A stretch of 64,000 bases of DNA from DATGSL01 sp964645585 (GTDB lineage: Bacteria > Verrucomicrobiota > Verrucomicrobiia > Opitutales > T3Sed10-336): NCBI GenBank assembly GCA_964645585.1, contig CAZYAN010000015.1, positions 6,922 to 70,921 on the forward strand. Reading direction: 5' to 3'. The notes beneath the pieces were generated by a model that was not told where the DNA came from, made no database searches, and saw nothing but the letters and a program-made list of their open reading frames with translations. This document shows, in pieces, positions 1-9,262 of the stretch. A program made the position numbers and the translations under genes. The first letter of the stretch is position 1. Every line of letters begins with the position of its first letter.

Positions 1-39
1 AGGTTCCCCGCACGCCGTCGGTTCCAAAATACCTGCGAC

Positions 40-1092
40 TCATGATCGGTAGAAATCGGCGATTTTCGCCACATGATTCTTGACCGTGCCTGCCCGCAGG
101 AGGTCGCGCGCCAACAGGATTCCGTCTTCGACGCTGTCCGATTCACCAGCCGTATAGAACGCAAAGCCGGCATTAAGAAGGATGGAATCGGTGAGGCCGG
201 TCGGCGCCCGGTTATCAAGAACGAGTTGAAGCAGTTCGCGGTTGGCTTTGGCGTCTCCGCCGATCAGGTCTTCGAGTCGCGCGACTGAAAGTCCGAAACG
301 GGTTGATTCCCATGTCTCGCAACGATCGCGGCTGGCCCCAAATCCACAAATCCGGTTGCTGCCCGCGCACGAAAGCTCATCGAGGCCGGAAGCGCCTTCC
401 CCGTCCAACCGGCAATGGACCGTAAAGCCATTCCGCAGTTTCATCGCATCAAGCGCGCCAGCCATCACCGGCAACCAAGACTCCGAGTAGACACCGAGCA
501 ACTGGTAGGCGGGCCGGCCCGGATTAATCATCGGCCCGAGGATATTGAAGACCGTGCGTTTTCCCTGCTTCGCGAGCGACTGGCGGACCGGCATGATCGC
601 CTTGAACGCCGGATGAAATGCCGGAGCGAAAAAGAAGGCGAAATTCAGCTCGCGCAATGAGGATCGGAGTAAAGCGGCGTCCGCTTCCATCGGCACTCCT
701 AGATCGGCAAGGAGCTCAGCGCTTCCGCACTTGGATGTGATCGAGCGATTTCCGTGCTTAAAAACCGGGACTCCACCAGCGGCGACAATAAACGCCACCG
801 TTGTCGAGATATTGAACGTTCCCGCACGGTCGCCTCCCGTTCCGCAAACGTCAATCGCCCGATTTGCCCACTCGTCAACTCCCGGATTCCGGGCAAAATC
901 CCGGAAGCGTTTGCCAAAGGCGGCGACTTCCTCCAACGTTTCACCCTTCTCGGCCAGCGCAATCAGAAACGCTTCTTTCTCGTCAGCGGAAATCCCCTCA
1001 TTGGCAAGCAGTTGCGCCGCTTGATCCGCCTGCTGAAAGCTCAAGTTCTCCTTGGCCAGCAGTTGGGCGGTAAGAGTGGAAAGATCAGACAT
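40..1092 (-). CDS. trpD: Anthranilate phosphoribosyltransferase TrpD
   Basis: Transfers phosphoribose from PRPP to anthranilate, the second committed step of tryptophan synthesis, in the cytosol. The family's glycine-rich PRPP/anthranilate motif CGTGGDRAGTFNIST is present at about residues 82-96, followed by KHGNR and NILGPMINP, which line the active site. The reading frame is open up to 1158, but the extra 22 residues (MTGSCPMNAREP...) are basic and unlike the family; the Met at 1092 (MSDLSTLTAQLL) gives 350 residues, close to the usual 330-350. No clear Shine-Dalgarno precedes it. No other trp gene is seen in the window, so trp genes are scattered here or lie to the left of the window. Confidence 0.95.
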   Translation of the reverse strand: MSDLSTLTAQLLAKENLSFQQADQAAQLLANEGISADEKEAFLIALAEKGETLEEVAAFGKRFRDFARNPGVDEWANRAIDVCGTGGDRAGTFNISTTVAFIVAAGGVPVFKHGNRSITSKCGSAELLADLGVPMEADAALLRSSLRELNFAFFFAPAFHPAFKAIMPVRQSLAKQGKRTVFNILGPMINPGRPAYQLLGVYSESWLPVMAGALDAMKLRNGFTVHCRLDGEGASGLDELSCAGSNRICGFGASRDRCETWESTRFGLSVARLEDLIGGDAKANRELLQLVLDNRAPTGLTDSILLNAGFAFYTAGESDSVEDGILLARDLLRAGTVKNHVAKIADFYRS

Positions 1093-1447
1093 AACTGGTG
1101 CATTTACAATGCGCTTCGGTCTAGGTTCACGCGCATTCATAGGACAGGAACCTGTCAAAAGCCGGAATTAACGCCCGGATACTTCTGAACGCGAACATTT
1201 TTTTTGCGTCCAGCCAGAAAAATCTCTTAACGCATGATGATTGATGCGTTTCGAATGGGCGTTAAACGCGCGGCACCTATACTCGCTAACGTGAGCCGTG
1301 TAGCCCATGACGATGATCATGGGCACCTTCCGCGTCGCAAGCTCGGCAGGTCTACCGTGCGATCACTCTCACCGGTGGAGTCGACTTGCCGGCACCCGCA
1401 CCAGTTCCCGTCACCGCCTCACGCATGGCAAGACGGCGGTCCATTGG
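1093..1447. other. Intergenic region upstream of trpD
   Basis: This 355-base stretch separates the start of trpD from the stop of the next minus-strand gene and should carry the trpD promoter. I found no convincing coding frame. It holds an 8-bp inverted repeat with a 6-base loop (1303-1310 with 1317-1324, gcccatga/tcatgggc). No T-run follows on either strand, so it is not a clear terminator; it could be a protein site or a weak stem. An 8-base T run lies near 1200. Nothing else stands out. Confidence 0.5.
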
Positions 1448-2545
1448 TCATGGCCGCCGCGTCTCCATATTCATTTTCGAGGTGATTTTACGATGCGCAG
1501 CCTGAAAAGCGGGTGCCAAGTAAACATCGTCGCCGAGGGATTGCAACCGGCTCAAAACAACTGCCGCTTCATCGGTAGCGGCGGCACCAAGGGCCGCAAT
1601 CGCGGCAATCCGGCGCGGATACCCCGCTCCCGGCTCAAATGCCCAGGCCTCCGCCAATTCCACAGCACGCGCCGGCAGCCTCGCAACCAGCACCTGCAGC
1701 GCCGTCACGCGTGTGAGATCGGAACTTGCCGGCGATTCCGCCATCTCCCAAGCCGCGATCCCAATATCGATACCCTCGTCCTCAGCCAGCTCCCCAGCGA
1801 GTTCCGCCAGCGCAAGCAAAACAGTCCCTCCAATCCCGCTGTCGTTTTCGCCGAGACCACCCACAATCGCGTCGAGAATATCGGGACGCTCCTCCGGCGG
1901 CGCATCCCAATACCAGGCTCGCATTTGCTGGAGGGCATAATCCCGAACACCTGGATCCTGCTTCTCGTCGGCAAACATCGCCGTCATCACCTTCGTGAGA
2001 CCGCCAGGCGTTTCGGTTTGCTTCCGAAGCCGGTTCATGACGGCGTTTTTCAGCGCCCGGTCTTGCCGCTTGTTTTGATCGTCAACTGGGGGCGGAGCAA
2101 GGAGAAACCGGTAGAGAGCGCGAATTTCGTCTCGATGCAACTCGCCGCTCAATCCTTGCGCGGCTTCGTTTCGAACCGAAAAATCCGCCGCGGTGTTGGC
2201 AATCGTTTGAATTCGCGACAGAAACGAGGTATCCAGTGAAAGACCGGCCTCAAGTGAGGCGGTTCGATCGGCGGACGGAACCGGATCCGTCGGTGAGAGT
2301 TCTTCGGGCAAGCCCCGGTCGTCAATCTTGGCAGTGACTTCCCCAACCGCTTCCTCTGGAGATCTCCCATCTCGAAGCTCGTTTGATGGCGAACGGGTCT
2401 GATCCCTGCTTTGCTCCGCCCCCGCTCCGGGAGCATTCCAATCCGGCCAAACGGCGAATAGCAACGCGAATAGAAGTCCGCCACCACCAAGAACCGCTAT
2501 CATTCGTGCCGCAAACCTGACCCGATCTCCCTTCATAATCATCAT
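1448..2545 (-). CDS. Membrane-anchored helical-repeat protein, unknown function
   Basis: A 365-residue protein with one N-terminal transmembrane segment (about residues 14-34, MIAVLGGGGLLFALLFAVWP), a Pro/Glu/Asp-rich linker (about 40-90) and a C-terminal half made of short alpha-helical units with regular Leu/Ala spacing, resembling HEAT-type repeats. The repeat part would lie in the periplasm if the segment is an uncleaved anchor. Its start lies 24 bases after the stop of the 1338-residue secreted protein, so the two are probably co-transcribed and may act together. No catalytic motif is visible. I do not recognise a named family; the HEAT-like assignment is by pattern only. Confidence 0.75.
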   Translation of the reverse strand: MMIMKGDRVRFAARMIAVLGGGGLLFALLFAVWPDWNAPGAGAEQSRDQTRSPSNELRDGRSPEEAVGEVTAKIDDRGLPEELSPTDPVPSADRTASLEAGLSLDTSFLSRIQTIANTAADFSVRNEAAQGLSGELHRDEIRALYRFLLAPPPVDDQNKRQDRALKNAVMNRLRKQTETPGGLTKVMTAMFADEKQDPGVRDYALQQMRAWYWDAPPEERPDILDAIVGGLGENDSGIGGTVLLALAELAGELAEDEGIDIGIAAWEMAESPASSDLTRVTALQVLVARLPARAVELAEAWAFEPGAGYPRRIAAIAALGAAATDEAAVVLSRLQSLGDDVYLAPAFQAAHRKITSKMNMETRRP

Positions 2546-2569
2546 CGCTCGCGAGATCTCAAAAGCCGC

Positions 2570-5500
2570 TCACCGGCTTCCAATCAACTGGCCATTTTGG
2601 TACACGTTCGTCCTGTGACAGACCGAACTCACCGCGTCTTCCGGCATGATAAACCGCACAGTGGTTTGGCCAAGCACATCAAAATCGTCTTTTGATAACC
2701 AGCGCGTCGTCGTTCCGTCGTCAAACAGGACTCCGCCCGCGAAGATCTCCAACTGGATCGATAGATCGGGAGGAACGGGGCTGAGAATCAGCAACATCTC
2801 GACGAGCTTCGTTCCATCCGGGAGTTCCTCGATTATTCGGGCGTAGGTCTCCCAGGACGAGAAAAGTCGAAAACTTTCAACAGAAACCGAATCTATGATT
2901 GCACCGGTGGCCGGATCACGAGCGACAAGGGTTTGCGGAATATTGTCTACCGCTGAAAAATACAGCTTGCTTCGGGAATCGTCCTGTCTCAGCGCCAGCC
3001 GGGGATCCCCTTCAAACGTCGGCTTTCCTGCCACATTTTCACTATCGCTCGGGTTCCAACTGCGCTCCCTCCCGACATATGCGAGCGGACGACCTGAAAA
3101 TGTAAAATCGCTCGCTGAGACTTTAAGAAGACTCGAAAACTCGCGTCCGTCTGGATGGCGATAGACGCCTTCGATTTCATATTCGCCAGGCTGCTGAAAG
3201 GTATACATGACCGGCGCTTCCGGCACCGTCGTGTAAGTCTTGCCGCCGACCGATATGACCGCTTGGCCATTTTCACTATCTCCGTTGTGCGCGGTGAGCA
3301 GCATTGAATCGCCAACCTGAAGTGCCATGGTGCCGCCTTGCATAATATTGAAAGGAATCCAGCGCGCTGCTTGACGATAGGTTGCGACTCCGCTTTGCCA
3401 CGCAACCGTTACCGCATTCTCCACAAGCGGAACCAGCGGTATTTCGGACCAAAACCGATACCCGGCGCCTTGGCGGGCCGCGAATGCGGTCGGCTCACGC
3501 CACGCCGCGAAAGATTGCCGGAGATCTTCCGCACGCGCAGCCAGCACGCGCGGTTCAAAGAACGTCTCGGCCTCGGATTTAGACGCGACGAAGGGTACGG
3601 CAGGAGGTTCGATAACAAGGCTGCCTTCTGGCTCGCTCGTCTTTGGATAAGTCAGCGGTCGACCGCCTGCGTGAAAGGGCTCTCGCAAGTTTACTTCCCG
3701 CTGAACGATCATCCGCCGGCTAAATTGCGCCCTCCCTTCGATGCGCAAGGGCGAAATGTAGGTGAGCGTCGGCGGTGGATGATCGATTCCGGCCTGACGC
3801 ATCAGGCGCGCGGCCACCCAACTTTTGACAGGCCCTTCCTCATGGCCGCCGTCGATGACCCGGAGCCGGACCGCGCAAACATCCAGATACGTTTCACTGC
3901 GCGAACCATCCCAAAGGACACGCAGACGGTGCGTGCCTGATTCCAGCCATGGCGTGAAAACATAGACTCGGCCGAGTTCGTCCGAACTTGCCTCCAGCGT
4001 CCGACTCCCAAGAAAATCTGAATCCAAGTAAAACTTAAGAGGAAACAGGGAGATCGTCCTCTTGTCCTTATTCCATTCCCGAGCCTCCAGTTCGACCAGG
4101 TACACGTCCGGCTCGGCTACCTTTAGGTCAAATTCGATCCAGCCTCGCCGGTCAAATCCGATAAGACTATTTCCGCTCCTTCTCCAAGTACCGTTCCACT
4201 CCCGCGCGTCACTGCCATGAAAAGTTTGAACGGCCGGAGTCGAGAAACCGGCCTGGTGAAGCTCATTGAGCTTTGGTCGACGCGAAGTGAGAGCGGCCCG
4301 GTCATGATCGCCTGTGCCATCCCATTCACCCAACCAGGCGAAGGAATCCAATTTGACCGAGCCACTCTCACCCGCTGTCTGCCACTGCACTCCCTCGGAG
4401 ATCGGAACCAGCTCCACCTGGCTCAATCGACCCCGAATCCGTTCCGTTTCCGAGAATGCCGACGCGAACATCCCGACAAGCATTCGCTTCGGCATTTCCA
4501 CGGCTAAATCTGACATCAGAAACCATGTTTGCCCATCGGAAGAGAGATAGTGGCGGAAGCGATTGCCTGTTCGGCGCATCCGAATGAAGTGCGATTCCCC
4601 CGCGATTACCGAGCGAAGGGTGAAACTGGTAACGTTTGCGCCCGGCAGCTCGCGGAATCGCGACCAGTACCAGACGGGGGACGAAAATAACGCTGAATAA
4701 GGCGCGGCAGGATCGAGCGTTGACCGTGCCATCAACCCGTTCTGCGATAGCCAGCTCGGAACGGTCTCCATGCCTGCGGCAAGATGCTCGGGCGCCTGTA
4801 CCCGGACCGTCGCTTCAAAATCCCCCGTCACTTCCCGGTACGCGAAGAGAAAAGCGTCCTCCTTGCGGTGCGTGCCGATGCCGCTTCCCGCCAGCCGATA
4901 TTCGTCTTCGACTCGGAATGCCTCAGCTGCCAAGCCCTTTCCGATCTGGACCACTTTCCATCCATTCAATCCCTCGTCTTCCGGAAAACGTGACGAATCG
5001 AGAGGATCCGTATCGGCCAAGTACTCCTGAACATCCTCCCATCCATCACCGTCGGTGTCGACGAGGTTCGGGGATGTTCCGAGAAAGAAATCTTGTCTGA
5101 CCGACAAGCCCTTGTCTCGCGGGTCGGTGTCTCCGATTGCGGGATCCGTCGCGTCTAGTCCATGTTTTACAAGCCACCAGTCAGGAATTCCGTCGCCCGT
5201 TGTATCCTTCCGGAATACGTCGAGGCCCAGCATGCGCTTTTGCTGATTCGTCAACCCGTCCCCGGAAAAATCGAGGCCTGACGGTTCATCAAAGCTGATT
5301 CGCGCGGCATTGAGCGGGGAGCGTAAGACCTCTTCCCGCAGGCCAGCTCTCAACCGAATCCGTTGCAATTGCCGGATGTCCCGGTCTCGAAAGCCGAGAT
5401 CGCGCAGCACCAGCACGCCATCAACGCATAACCAATAACGGCCGCTCTCGAAATCGAGACGCAAATCAACCCGTGCGGGCGAACCGCGGTCGCCGACAGC

Positions 5501-6586
5501 TACGCCGCTGTTGACCCAGCGATCCTTCACCCCGTCATACGCAAAGAGGAACCCAGCCGGATTGACAGCAACCATAGCACTTCGCGGCCCCTGTCGGGCC
5601 GCGGCGGCCGGGAGACGTCCAGGGCGCCCCGGGACTTGCATCGTCAGCCAAACAATCCTCGCACCGGAAGTCTGGAAGCTTCGCTCCGCGCGCTGAATCT
5701 TCGCGGGGACGTTCTCCGCGCCACGAACATCAGACGGCCCGCGCGCTTTTACCGCCCGGCCGCGGCCGGCCGTCCGGGCGTCGCCCCTCCCCTCCGCGTC
5801 CACCTGCTCCCCGGCAAAAGCGGGAGCCCACGACTCCCGATCGGTTCCAACGGTCAGTTCATCGATTCTCAGTTCGCTGCCGGGACCGGTCCGAATAATC
5901 AGCCGATCCATCACAGCCGTGCCGGTGGAAAAGCGATAACGCCCCGCAGCCTGGCGGTCGACATAAAGAGCAGCGTAACCTGCTTGAATATCGATATGAA
6001 CTCCCACGGATACGTCACCAACCCTGTCGCCGCCGTCAAGCTCGACCGTCGCAGCCGTGTCCAGCCAGGCGCCGCCGCCCTGCCCGTCTCCATCGAATGC
6101 GTACAAACGTGCCTCCCCTTCTTCCGCCACTAAAGAAAGGTGAACCAGATCCGGTGCGAGCACCTCCATAAGCGGAACAAGCGGGCCCGCGCCGCGGCCC
6201 CGGAAGCGGAAGCCGAGGAACACATCCTGAGCCTTGCCGATTCCCGGAAAATCACGCGAGATCCGCGCCGGCGGATCCGACGGGAGCAAATGCAACAAAT
6301 CGCGACCGCGAATAACAGCCCGCCCCGAATCAACCAACCAGCCGTCGCTGCCCTCTAGCGAGCGTTCCGCTGCAGGTTCGTCGGTGGCTGCGAGCTGCAG
6401 TCGATAGACATTGTCCGCTTGTATTTCAGCGACCCCCGGCATCCCGCTCGCGAGGGCGATGCCAAGGACACCGCCTGTGATCAGGCTAGCTCGCCAACCG
6501 CAAACGGGAACGCAAACGGGAACAATTCTTTGATCGCGGATGAAGCGGCGACTCCACCTGCGTGTGCATCGGATCAAGGTCATCAT
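2570..6586 (-). CDS. Giant secreted multidomain protein with calcium-type repeats
   Basis: A 1338-residue exported protein. The N-terminus is basic, then hydrophobic (SLITGGVLGIALASGMPGVA), a long signal peptide cut near residue 55. Two beta-rich lectin-like stretches follow (about 60-250 and 300-430). Residues about 440-530 hold thrombospondin type 3/EF-like calcium loops (DFSGDGLTNQQ, DTTGDGIPDWW, DTDGDGWEDVQEYLADTDP). Next come a DUF1349-like beta-sandwich (about 540-720), a carbohydrate-binding-like domain (about 815-912) and an Ig-like stretch near 1110-1165 (QQPGEYEIEGVYRHPDG). No protease or glycosidase active site and no sorting tail are evident. A surface adhesin or glycan-binding role is inference from domain type. 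It leads a two-gene operon with the downstream membrane-anchored protein. Confidence 0.8.
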   Translation of the reverse strand: MMTLIRCTRRWSRRFIRDQRIVPVCVPVCGWRASLITGGVLGIALASGMPGVAEIQADNVYRLQLAATDEPAAERSLEGSDGWLVDSGRAVIRGRDLLHLLPSDPPARISRDFPGIGKAQDVFLGFRFRGRGAGPLVPLMEVLAPDLVHLSLVAEEGEARLYAFDGDGQGGGAWLDTAATVELDGGDRVGDVSVGVHIDIQAGYAALYVDRQAAGRYRFSTGTAVMDRLIIRTGPGSELRIDELTVGTDRESWAPAFAGEQVDAEGRGDARTAGRGRAVKARGPSDVRGAENVPAKIQRAERSFQTSGARIVWLTMQVPGRPGRLPAAAARQGPRSAMVAVNPAGFLFAYDGVKDRWVNSGVAVGDRGSPARVDLRLDFESGRYWLCVDGVLVLRDLGFRDRDIRQLQRIRLRAGLREEVLRSPLNAARISFDEPSGLDFSGDGLTNQQKRMLGLDVFRKDTTGDGIPDWWLVKHGLDATDPAIGDTDPRDKGLSVRQDFFLGTSPNLVDTDGDGWEDVQEYLADTDPLDSSRFPEDEGLNGWKVVQIGKGLAAEAFRVEDEYRLAGSGIGTHRKEDAFLFAYREVTGDFEATVRVQAPEHLAAGMETVPSWLSQNGLMARSTLDPAAPYSALFSSPVWYWSRFRELPGANVTSFTLRSVIAGESHFIRMRRTGNRFRHYLSSDGQTWFLMSDLAVEMPKRMLVGMFASAFSETERIRGRLSQVELVPISEGVQWQTAGESGSVKLDSFAWLGEWDGTGDHDRAALTSRRPKLNELHQAGFSTPAVQTFHGSDAREWNGTWRRSGNSLIGFDRRGWIEFDLKVAEPDVYLVELEAREWNKDKRTISLFPLKFYLDSDFLGSRTLEASSDELGRVYVFTPWLESGTHRLRVLWDGSRSETYLDVCAVRLRVIDGGHEEGPVKSWVAARLMRQAGIDHPPPTLTYISPLRIEGRAQFSRRMIVQREVNLREPFHAGGRPLTYPKTSEPEGSLVIEPPAVPFVASKSEAETFFEPRVLAARAEDLRQSFAAWREPTAFAARQGAGYRFWSEIPLVPLVENAVTVAWQSGVATYRQAARWIPFNIMQGGTMALQVGDSMLLTAHNGDSENGQAVISVGGKTYTTVPEAPVMYTFQQPGEYEIEGVYRHPDGREFSSLLKVSASDFTFSGRPLAYVGRERSWNPSDSENVAGKPTFEGDPRLALRQDDSRSKLYFSAVDNIPQTLVARDPATGAIIDSVSVESFRLFSSWETYARIIEELPDGTKLVEMLLILSPVPPDLSIQLEIFAGGVLFDDGTTTRWLSKDDFDVLGQTTVRFIMPEDAVSSVCHRTNVYQNGQLIGSR

Positions 6587-6646
6587 GGGGTTTCAACAGG
6601 GGCAAGAGGGCAGTAAATGGGGATCAGGGGCTGAAGCGGGGGAACA

Positions 6647-7462
6647 TCACCGAACCGCAAGCTGGTTTGACGATGAGCGGTCGGGGGGATCGTTGAAAAG
6701 GGAAAGCTCCATCAACGTTCCTTCGTCCGTGGAAATCGTGAGCGTTTCAATGCGAAGATTGTCGTAGCACGCCTCGGTCGGGGAAGCCTCCTCTCCCGTG
6801 CCGAATCCGCTGCCGAGCCGCACGGCGCCCAGGGGTCCGCCGGCCCAGTCCAGGATCGTGTCCAGATCGCCGTCGATGTAAACCTCGACGGTGCGCGCGT
6901 AAATTAACAAATGGATCTTGTGCCAGCCTTGGATGCGGGGTGTTCGCAGGGCGTACCATTCATTTTCGCCTCCACTGGCGCGCGCACGGAAAAGTTCAAA
7001 TGCTTCCGCGCCCGGATGATTGTGCTGCCCGACCTCGATCAGCGCTGCCGGATCAAACGGACCCGTCCAAAGTCCAAGATATTCGCGACCCGCCGCTCCC
7101 TCCTGATAGCCGTCATAATAGTCGACACTCACGCGCAGTGGCTGCTCGTCCGTCGGCGTATAAGCGGCAAAGACGCGCGTCCGGCGATCGCCTTTGGATC
7201 GCAAGACGATGTTTGCCGTTCCTGCAGGATCCTCTGCCAAACCGGATGGTGCATTTCCCGCACGCGGCCAAGTTTTCTCGAATGCAGCTTCGCCCTCATA
7301 ACTTTCAAAATCCTCTTCGAGGAGCACAGTGGACGAGGTCGACGCCGTTGCGGCTGCCGCTGCCACCGACAGCGACAGCGCAACGAACGCCATTTGTATA
7401 CAATGCGGGGTTGTCTCTGTCATGGATAGGGGTATTTCAGTCATTGGGGCGAACGAATTCAA
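6647..7462 (-). CDS. Secreted concanavalin-like (LamG-type) domain protein
   Basis: A 271-residue exported protein that looks like a single beta-jelly-roll lectin domain. A hydrophobic, Ala-rich signal region spans about residues 24-42 (MAFVALSLSVAAAAATAS). The mature part begins LLEEDFESYEGEAAF, a typical opening for LamG-like domains in Verrucomicrobia, and contains GWHKIHLLIYARTVEVYIDGDL and ACYDNLRIETL, matching the strand pattern of that fold. Several Met codons compete for the start (residues 1, 7, 14, 24), so the N-terminus is uncertain. It sits 60 bases upstream of the giant secreted protein on the same strand and may be part of the same surface module. No enzyme signature is seen. 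Confidence 0.75.
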   Translation of the reverse strand: MNSFAPMTEIPLSMTETTPHCIQMAFVALSLSVAAAAATASTSSTVLLEEDFESYEGEAAFEKTWPRAGNAPSGLAEDPAGTANIVLRSKGDRRTRVFAAYTPTDEQPLRVSVDYYDGYQEGAAGREYLGLWTGPFDPAALIEVGQHNHPGAEAFELFRARASGGENEWYALRTPRIQGWHKIHLLIYARTVEVYIDGDLDTILDWAGGPLGAVRLGSGFGTGEEASPTEACYDNLRIETLTISTDEGTLMELSLFNDPPDRSSSNQLAVR

Positions 7463-7837
7463 TTTGACAAAGCGGCCGAAGGTTTAGGGAAACACTGCGA
7501 TCGCGACGCGCAAATCGGTTCATTCACACATTATGCAGCTAGGCGGGGTTGAGTTATAAGGGTAAACCATTTGATGGTGAGCCATTCATCTGAAACAGGT
7601 GAACATCTGTCAACTATCTTTTTTAAAAAAATTTCGATCCCCTGCTCTTTTTCTCAATCGCACCGACGCACGGTGCCGCACGATTCTGGAAGCCAGTATG
7701 AGTCGATCAGCAGGAAAAACCCAAAGTAGGTCTTGACGCAGGCGACCGGAGCGCGTACCGAATCAACTCTTTTTCCGAATTCCAGTTATTCGACAGCACA
7801 GGATTGGAAGCGTGAAGCTTCCAAATATGTAAAGACC
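7463..7837. promoter_or_regulatory. Divergent intergenic region and rpmF leader
   Basis: This 375-base gap lies between a minus-strand secreted protein and rpmF, so it must hold promoters in both directions. An AT-rich block (tttttaaaaaaattt, about 7620-7634) could be an upstream element. A TTGACG at 7733-7738 is followed 17 bases later by taccga (7756-7761), a weak candidate -35/-10 pair for rpmF. No yceD gene is present, although yceD often precedes rpmF. The open frame that runs into rpmF from 7733 has no family resemblance before the L32 start. Confidence 0.4.
7804..7824 (+). promoter_or_regulatory. Perfect 8-bp hairpin in the rpmF leader
   Basis: The sequence ttggaagc (7804-7811), a 5-base loop and gcttccaa (7817-7824) form a perfect stem ending 13 bases before the rpmF ATG. 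No T-run follows, so it is not an intrinsic terminator. Its position next to the ribosome-binding region suggests control of L32 translation, as is common for ribosomal protein leaders, but this is inference. Confidence 0.45.
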
Positions 7838-8017
7838 ATGGCCAATCCGAAACGCAAACAATCGAAAGCCCGCAGCGCCAAGCGTCGCGCCGCCAATCGC
7901 TTCAAGGCGCCGCAACTCGCAAAGGATCCGATGGACGGCAGCACTTTCCGCCCGCATCGCGTCAACCCGAACAACGGGATGTACCGCGGCCGGCAGGTGA
8001 TCGATATCGAGACCTGA
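7838..8017 (+). CDS. rpmF: Ribosomal protein bL32, zinc-free form
   Basis: A 59-residue basic protein starting MANPKRKQSKARSAKRRA, the standard L32 N-terminus, and ending near GMYRGRQVI, the standard C-terminal motif. It is a component of the 50S ribosomal subunit. The ATG at 7838 is chosen because family similarity begins exactly there. The two Cys pairs that bind zinc in many L32 proteins are absent: the central region reads PHRVNPNNGMYRGRQ with no cysteine, so this is a C-minus paralogue. It precedes plsX and fabH, the classic rpmF-plsX-fabH order that ties ribosome and fatty acid synthesis. Confidence 0.95.
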   Translation: MANPKRKQSKARSAKRRAANRFKAPQLAKDPMDGSTFRPHRVNPNNGMYRGRQVIDIET

Positions 8018-8080
8018 TCGGCTTTTTTCCTTTCGCGCGAACCGGTCTCCGGAAGGGGTCCGGTTCGTTGCTTTTCGCGC

Positions 8081-9142
8081 ATGGACGGAGATGACAGAGA
8101 CGACGCGGCCATCGCGGTCGACGCGATGGGGGGCGACCTTGGGCCCGGCGAGGTCGTCGAAGCAGTCAAACTCGCCCTCGAACAGCTCCCCGGCATCGGG
8201 AAGCTGATCCTCACCGGCGACCGCGCCATCCTGGAATCCGAACTGAGTCGCACCGGGCTCACGGGCCACCCGGCGATCACCGTGCATCATGCCTCCGAGG
8301 TGATCGCGATGGACGACAAACCGCTGCAGGCGATCAAGCGCAAAAAAGACTCCTCGATGGTCCGAGCGATTGAGCTCGTTAAAGCCGGCGACGCCAAAGT
8401 CCTTGTCAGCTGTGGAAACACGGGAAGCCTGATGGCTGGCGGCACGATCAAATTGAGGACGCTTGAAGGCGTTGATCGGCCAGCCCTGGCAACCGTTATC
8501 CCGACCAAATCCAATCACTTTGTCCTGATCGACGCAGGGGCCAACCCGGAAGCGCGCCCGGAGCACTTGATGCAAAACGCTATCCTCGGCGGCATTTACT
8601 CGCGCATCGCTCTCGGCGTCGCCTCTCCGCGCATCGGGCTCCTCACAATCGGCACCGAAGAGGGAAAGGGCAACGAATTGATCCACCAGACCCACGAGCT
8701 GCTCAAACAGATCAAGCCGATTATCAACTACGCGGGCCCGATCGAGGGGTTCCAGGTTTTTCAGAATCGCGTGGACGTTGTCGTGTGCGACGGTTTCGTC
8801 GGCAATGTCCTCCTCAAAACCTGCGAATCCCTCTTCCACCACATGAAGGATTACCTGAAGGAAGAGATCACCCGCACACCGGTCCGCAAGCTCGGCGCCC
8901 TGCTCGCCATGGGCGCTTTCAAAGAGATCAAGAATCAGCTCAATCCGGATACCTACGGCGGCGCTCCGCTCCTGGGCCTCAAAGGAAACATTCTCAAAGC
9001 GCACGGCTCCAGCAATCGCGCGGCCATCATGAACGCGATCCGGATCGGCCGCGAAATGGTCGCGCATCACATGAACGACCACATCATCCGCGACGTTGCT
9101 CGTGCCAGGGAACTGACCGGCTCAAAAAAGGCGATCGCCTGA
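8081..9142 (+). CDS. plsX: Phosphate acyltransferase PlsX
   Basis: Makes acyl-phosphate from acyl-ACP, feeding phospholipid synthesis at the membrane. The 353-residue protein carries the hallmark AVDAMGGDLGP near the N-terminus (about residues 12-22), the central SCGNTGSLMAGG (about 109-120) and DGFVGNVLLKTCE (about 231-243), and ends with the family's GAPLLGLKGN and AHGSSNRAAI motifs. Length matches the family (330-350). It is 63 bases after rpmF and 120 bases before fabH in the conserved order. The start at 8081 leaves about ten acidic residues before the conserved core; no better start is visible. Confidence 0.96.
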   Translation: MDGDDRDDAAIAVDAMGGDLGPGEVVEAVKLALEQLPGIGKLILTGDRAILESELSRTGLTGHPAITVHHASEVIAMDDKPLQAIKRKKDSSMVRAIELVKAGDAKVLVSCGNTGSLMAGGTIKLRTLEGVDRPALATVIPTKSNHFVLIDAGANPEARPEHLMQNAILGGIYSRIALGVASPRIGLLTIGTEEGKGNELIHQTHELLKQIKPIINYAGPIEGFQVFQNRVDVVVCDGFVGNVLLKTCESLFHHMKDYLKEEITRTPVRKLGALLAMGAFKEIKNQLNPDTYGGAPLLGLKGNILKAHGSSNRAAIMNAIRIGREMVAHHMNDHIIRDVARARELTGSKKAIA

Positions 9143-9262
9143 GATCACCGCGCTTTTTGGATTGAAGCCGAATTCAAATCGCGATGAATTCCCCTTTTCC
9201 GTCCGCTTCGCAGCGGCCGCGCGAAGTGCATGTCCGATGACCAGTTTTTCACGAACGAAATC

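Noticed and set aside
1303..1324. 8-bp inverted repeat near trpD as a terminator or attenuator
   Set aside because: No T-run on either strand and too far (about 125 bases) from the nearest stop; no trp-rich leader peptide is seen.
7763..9082. Open frame of 439 residues on the minus strand opposite rpmF-plsX
   Set aside because: Antisense to two well-supported genes and without recognisable sequence.
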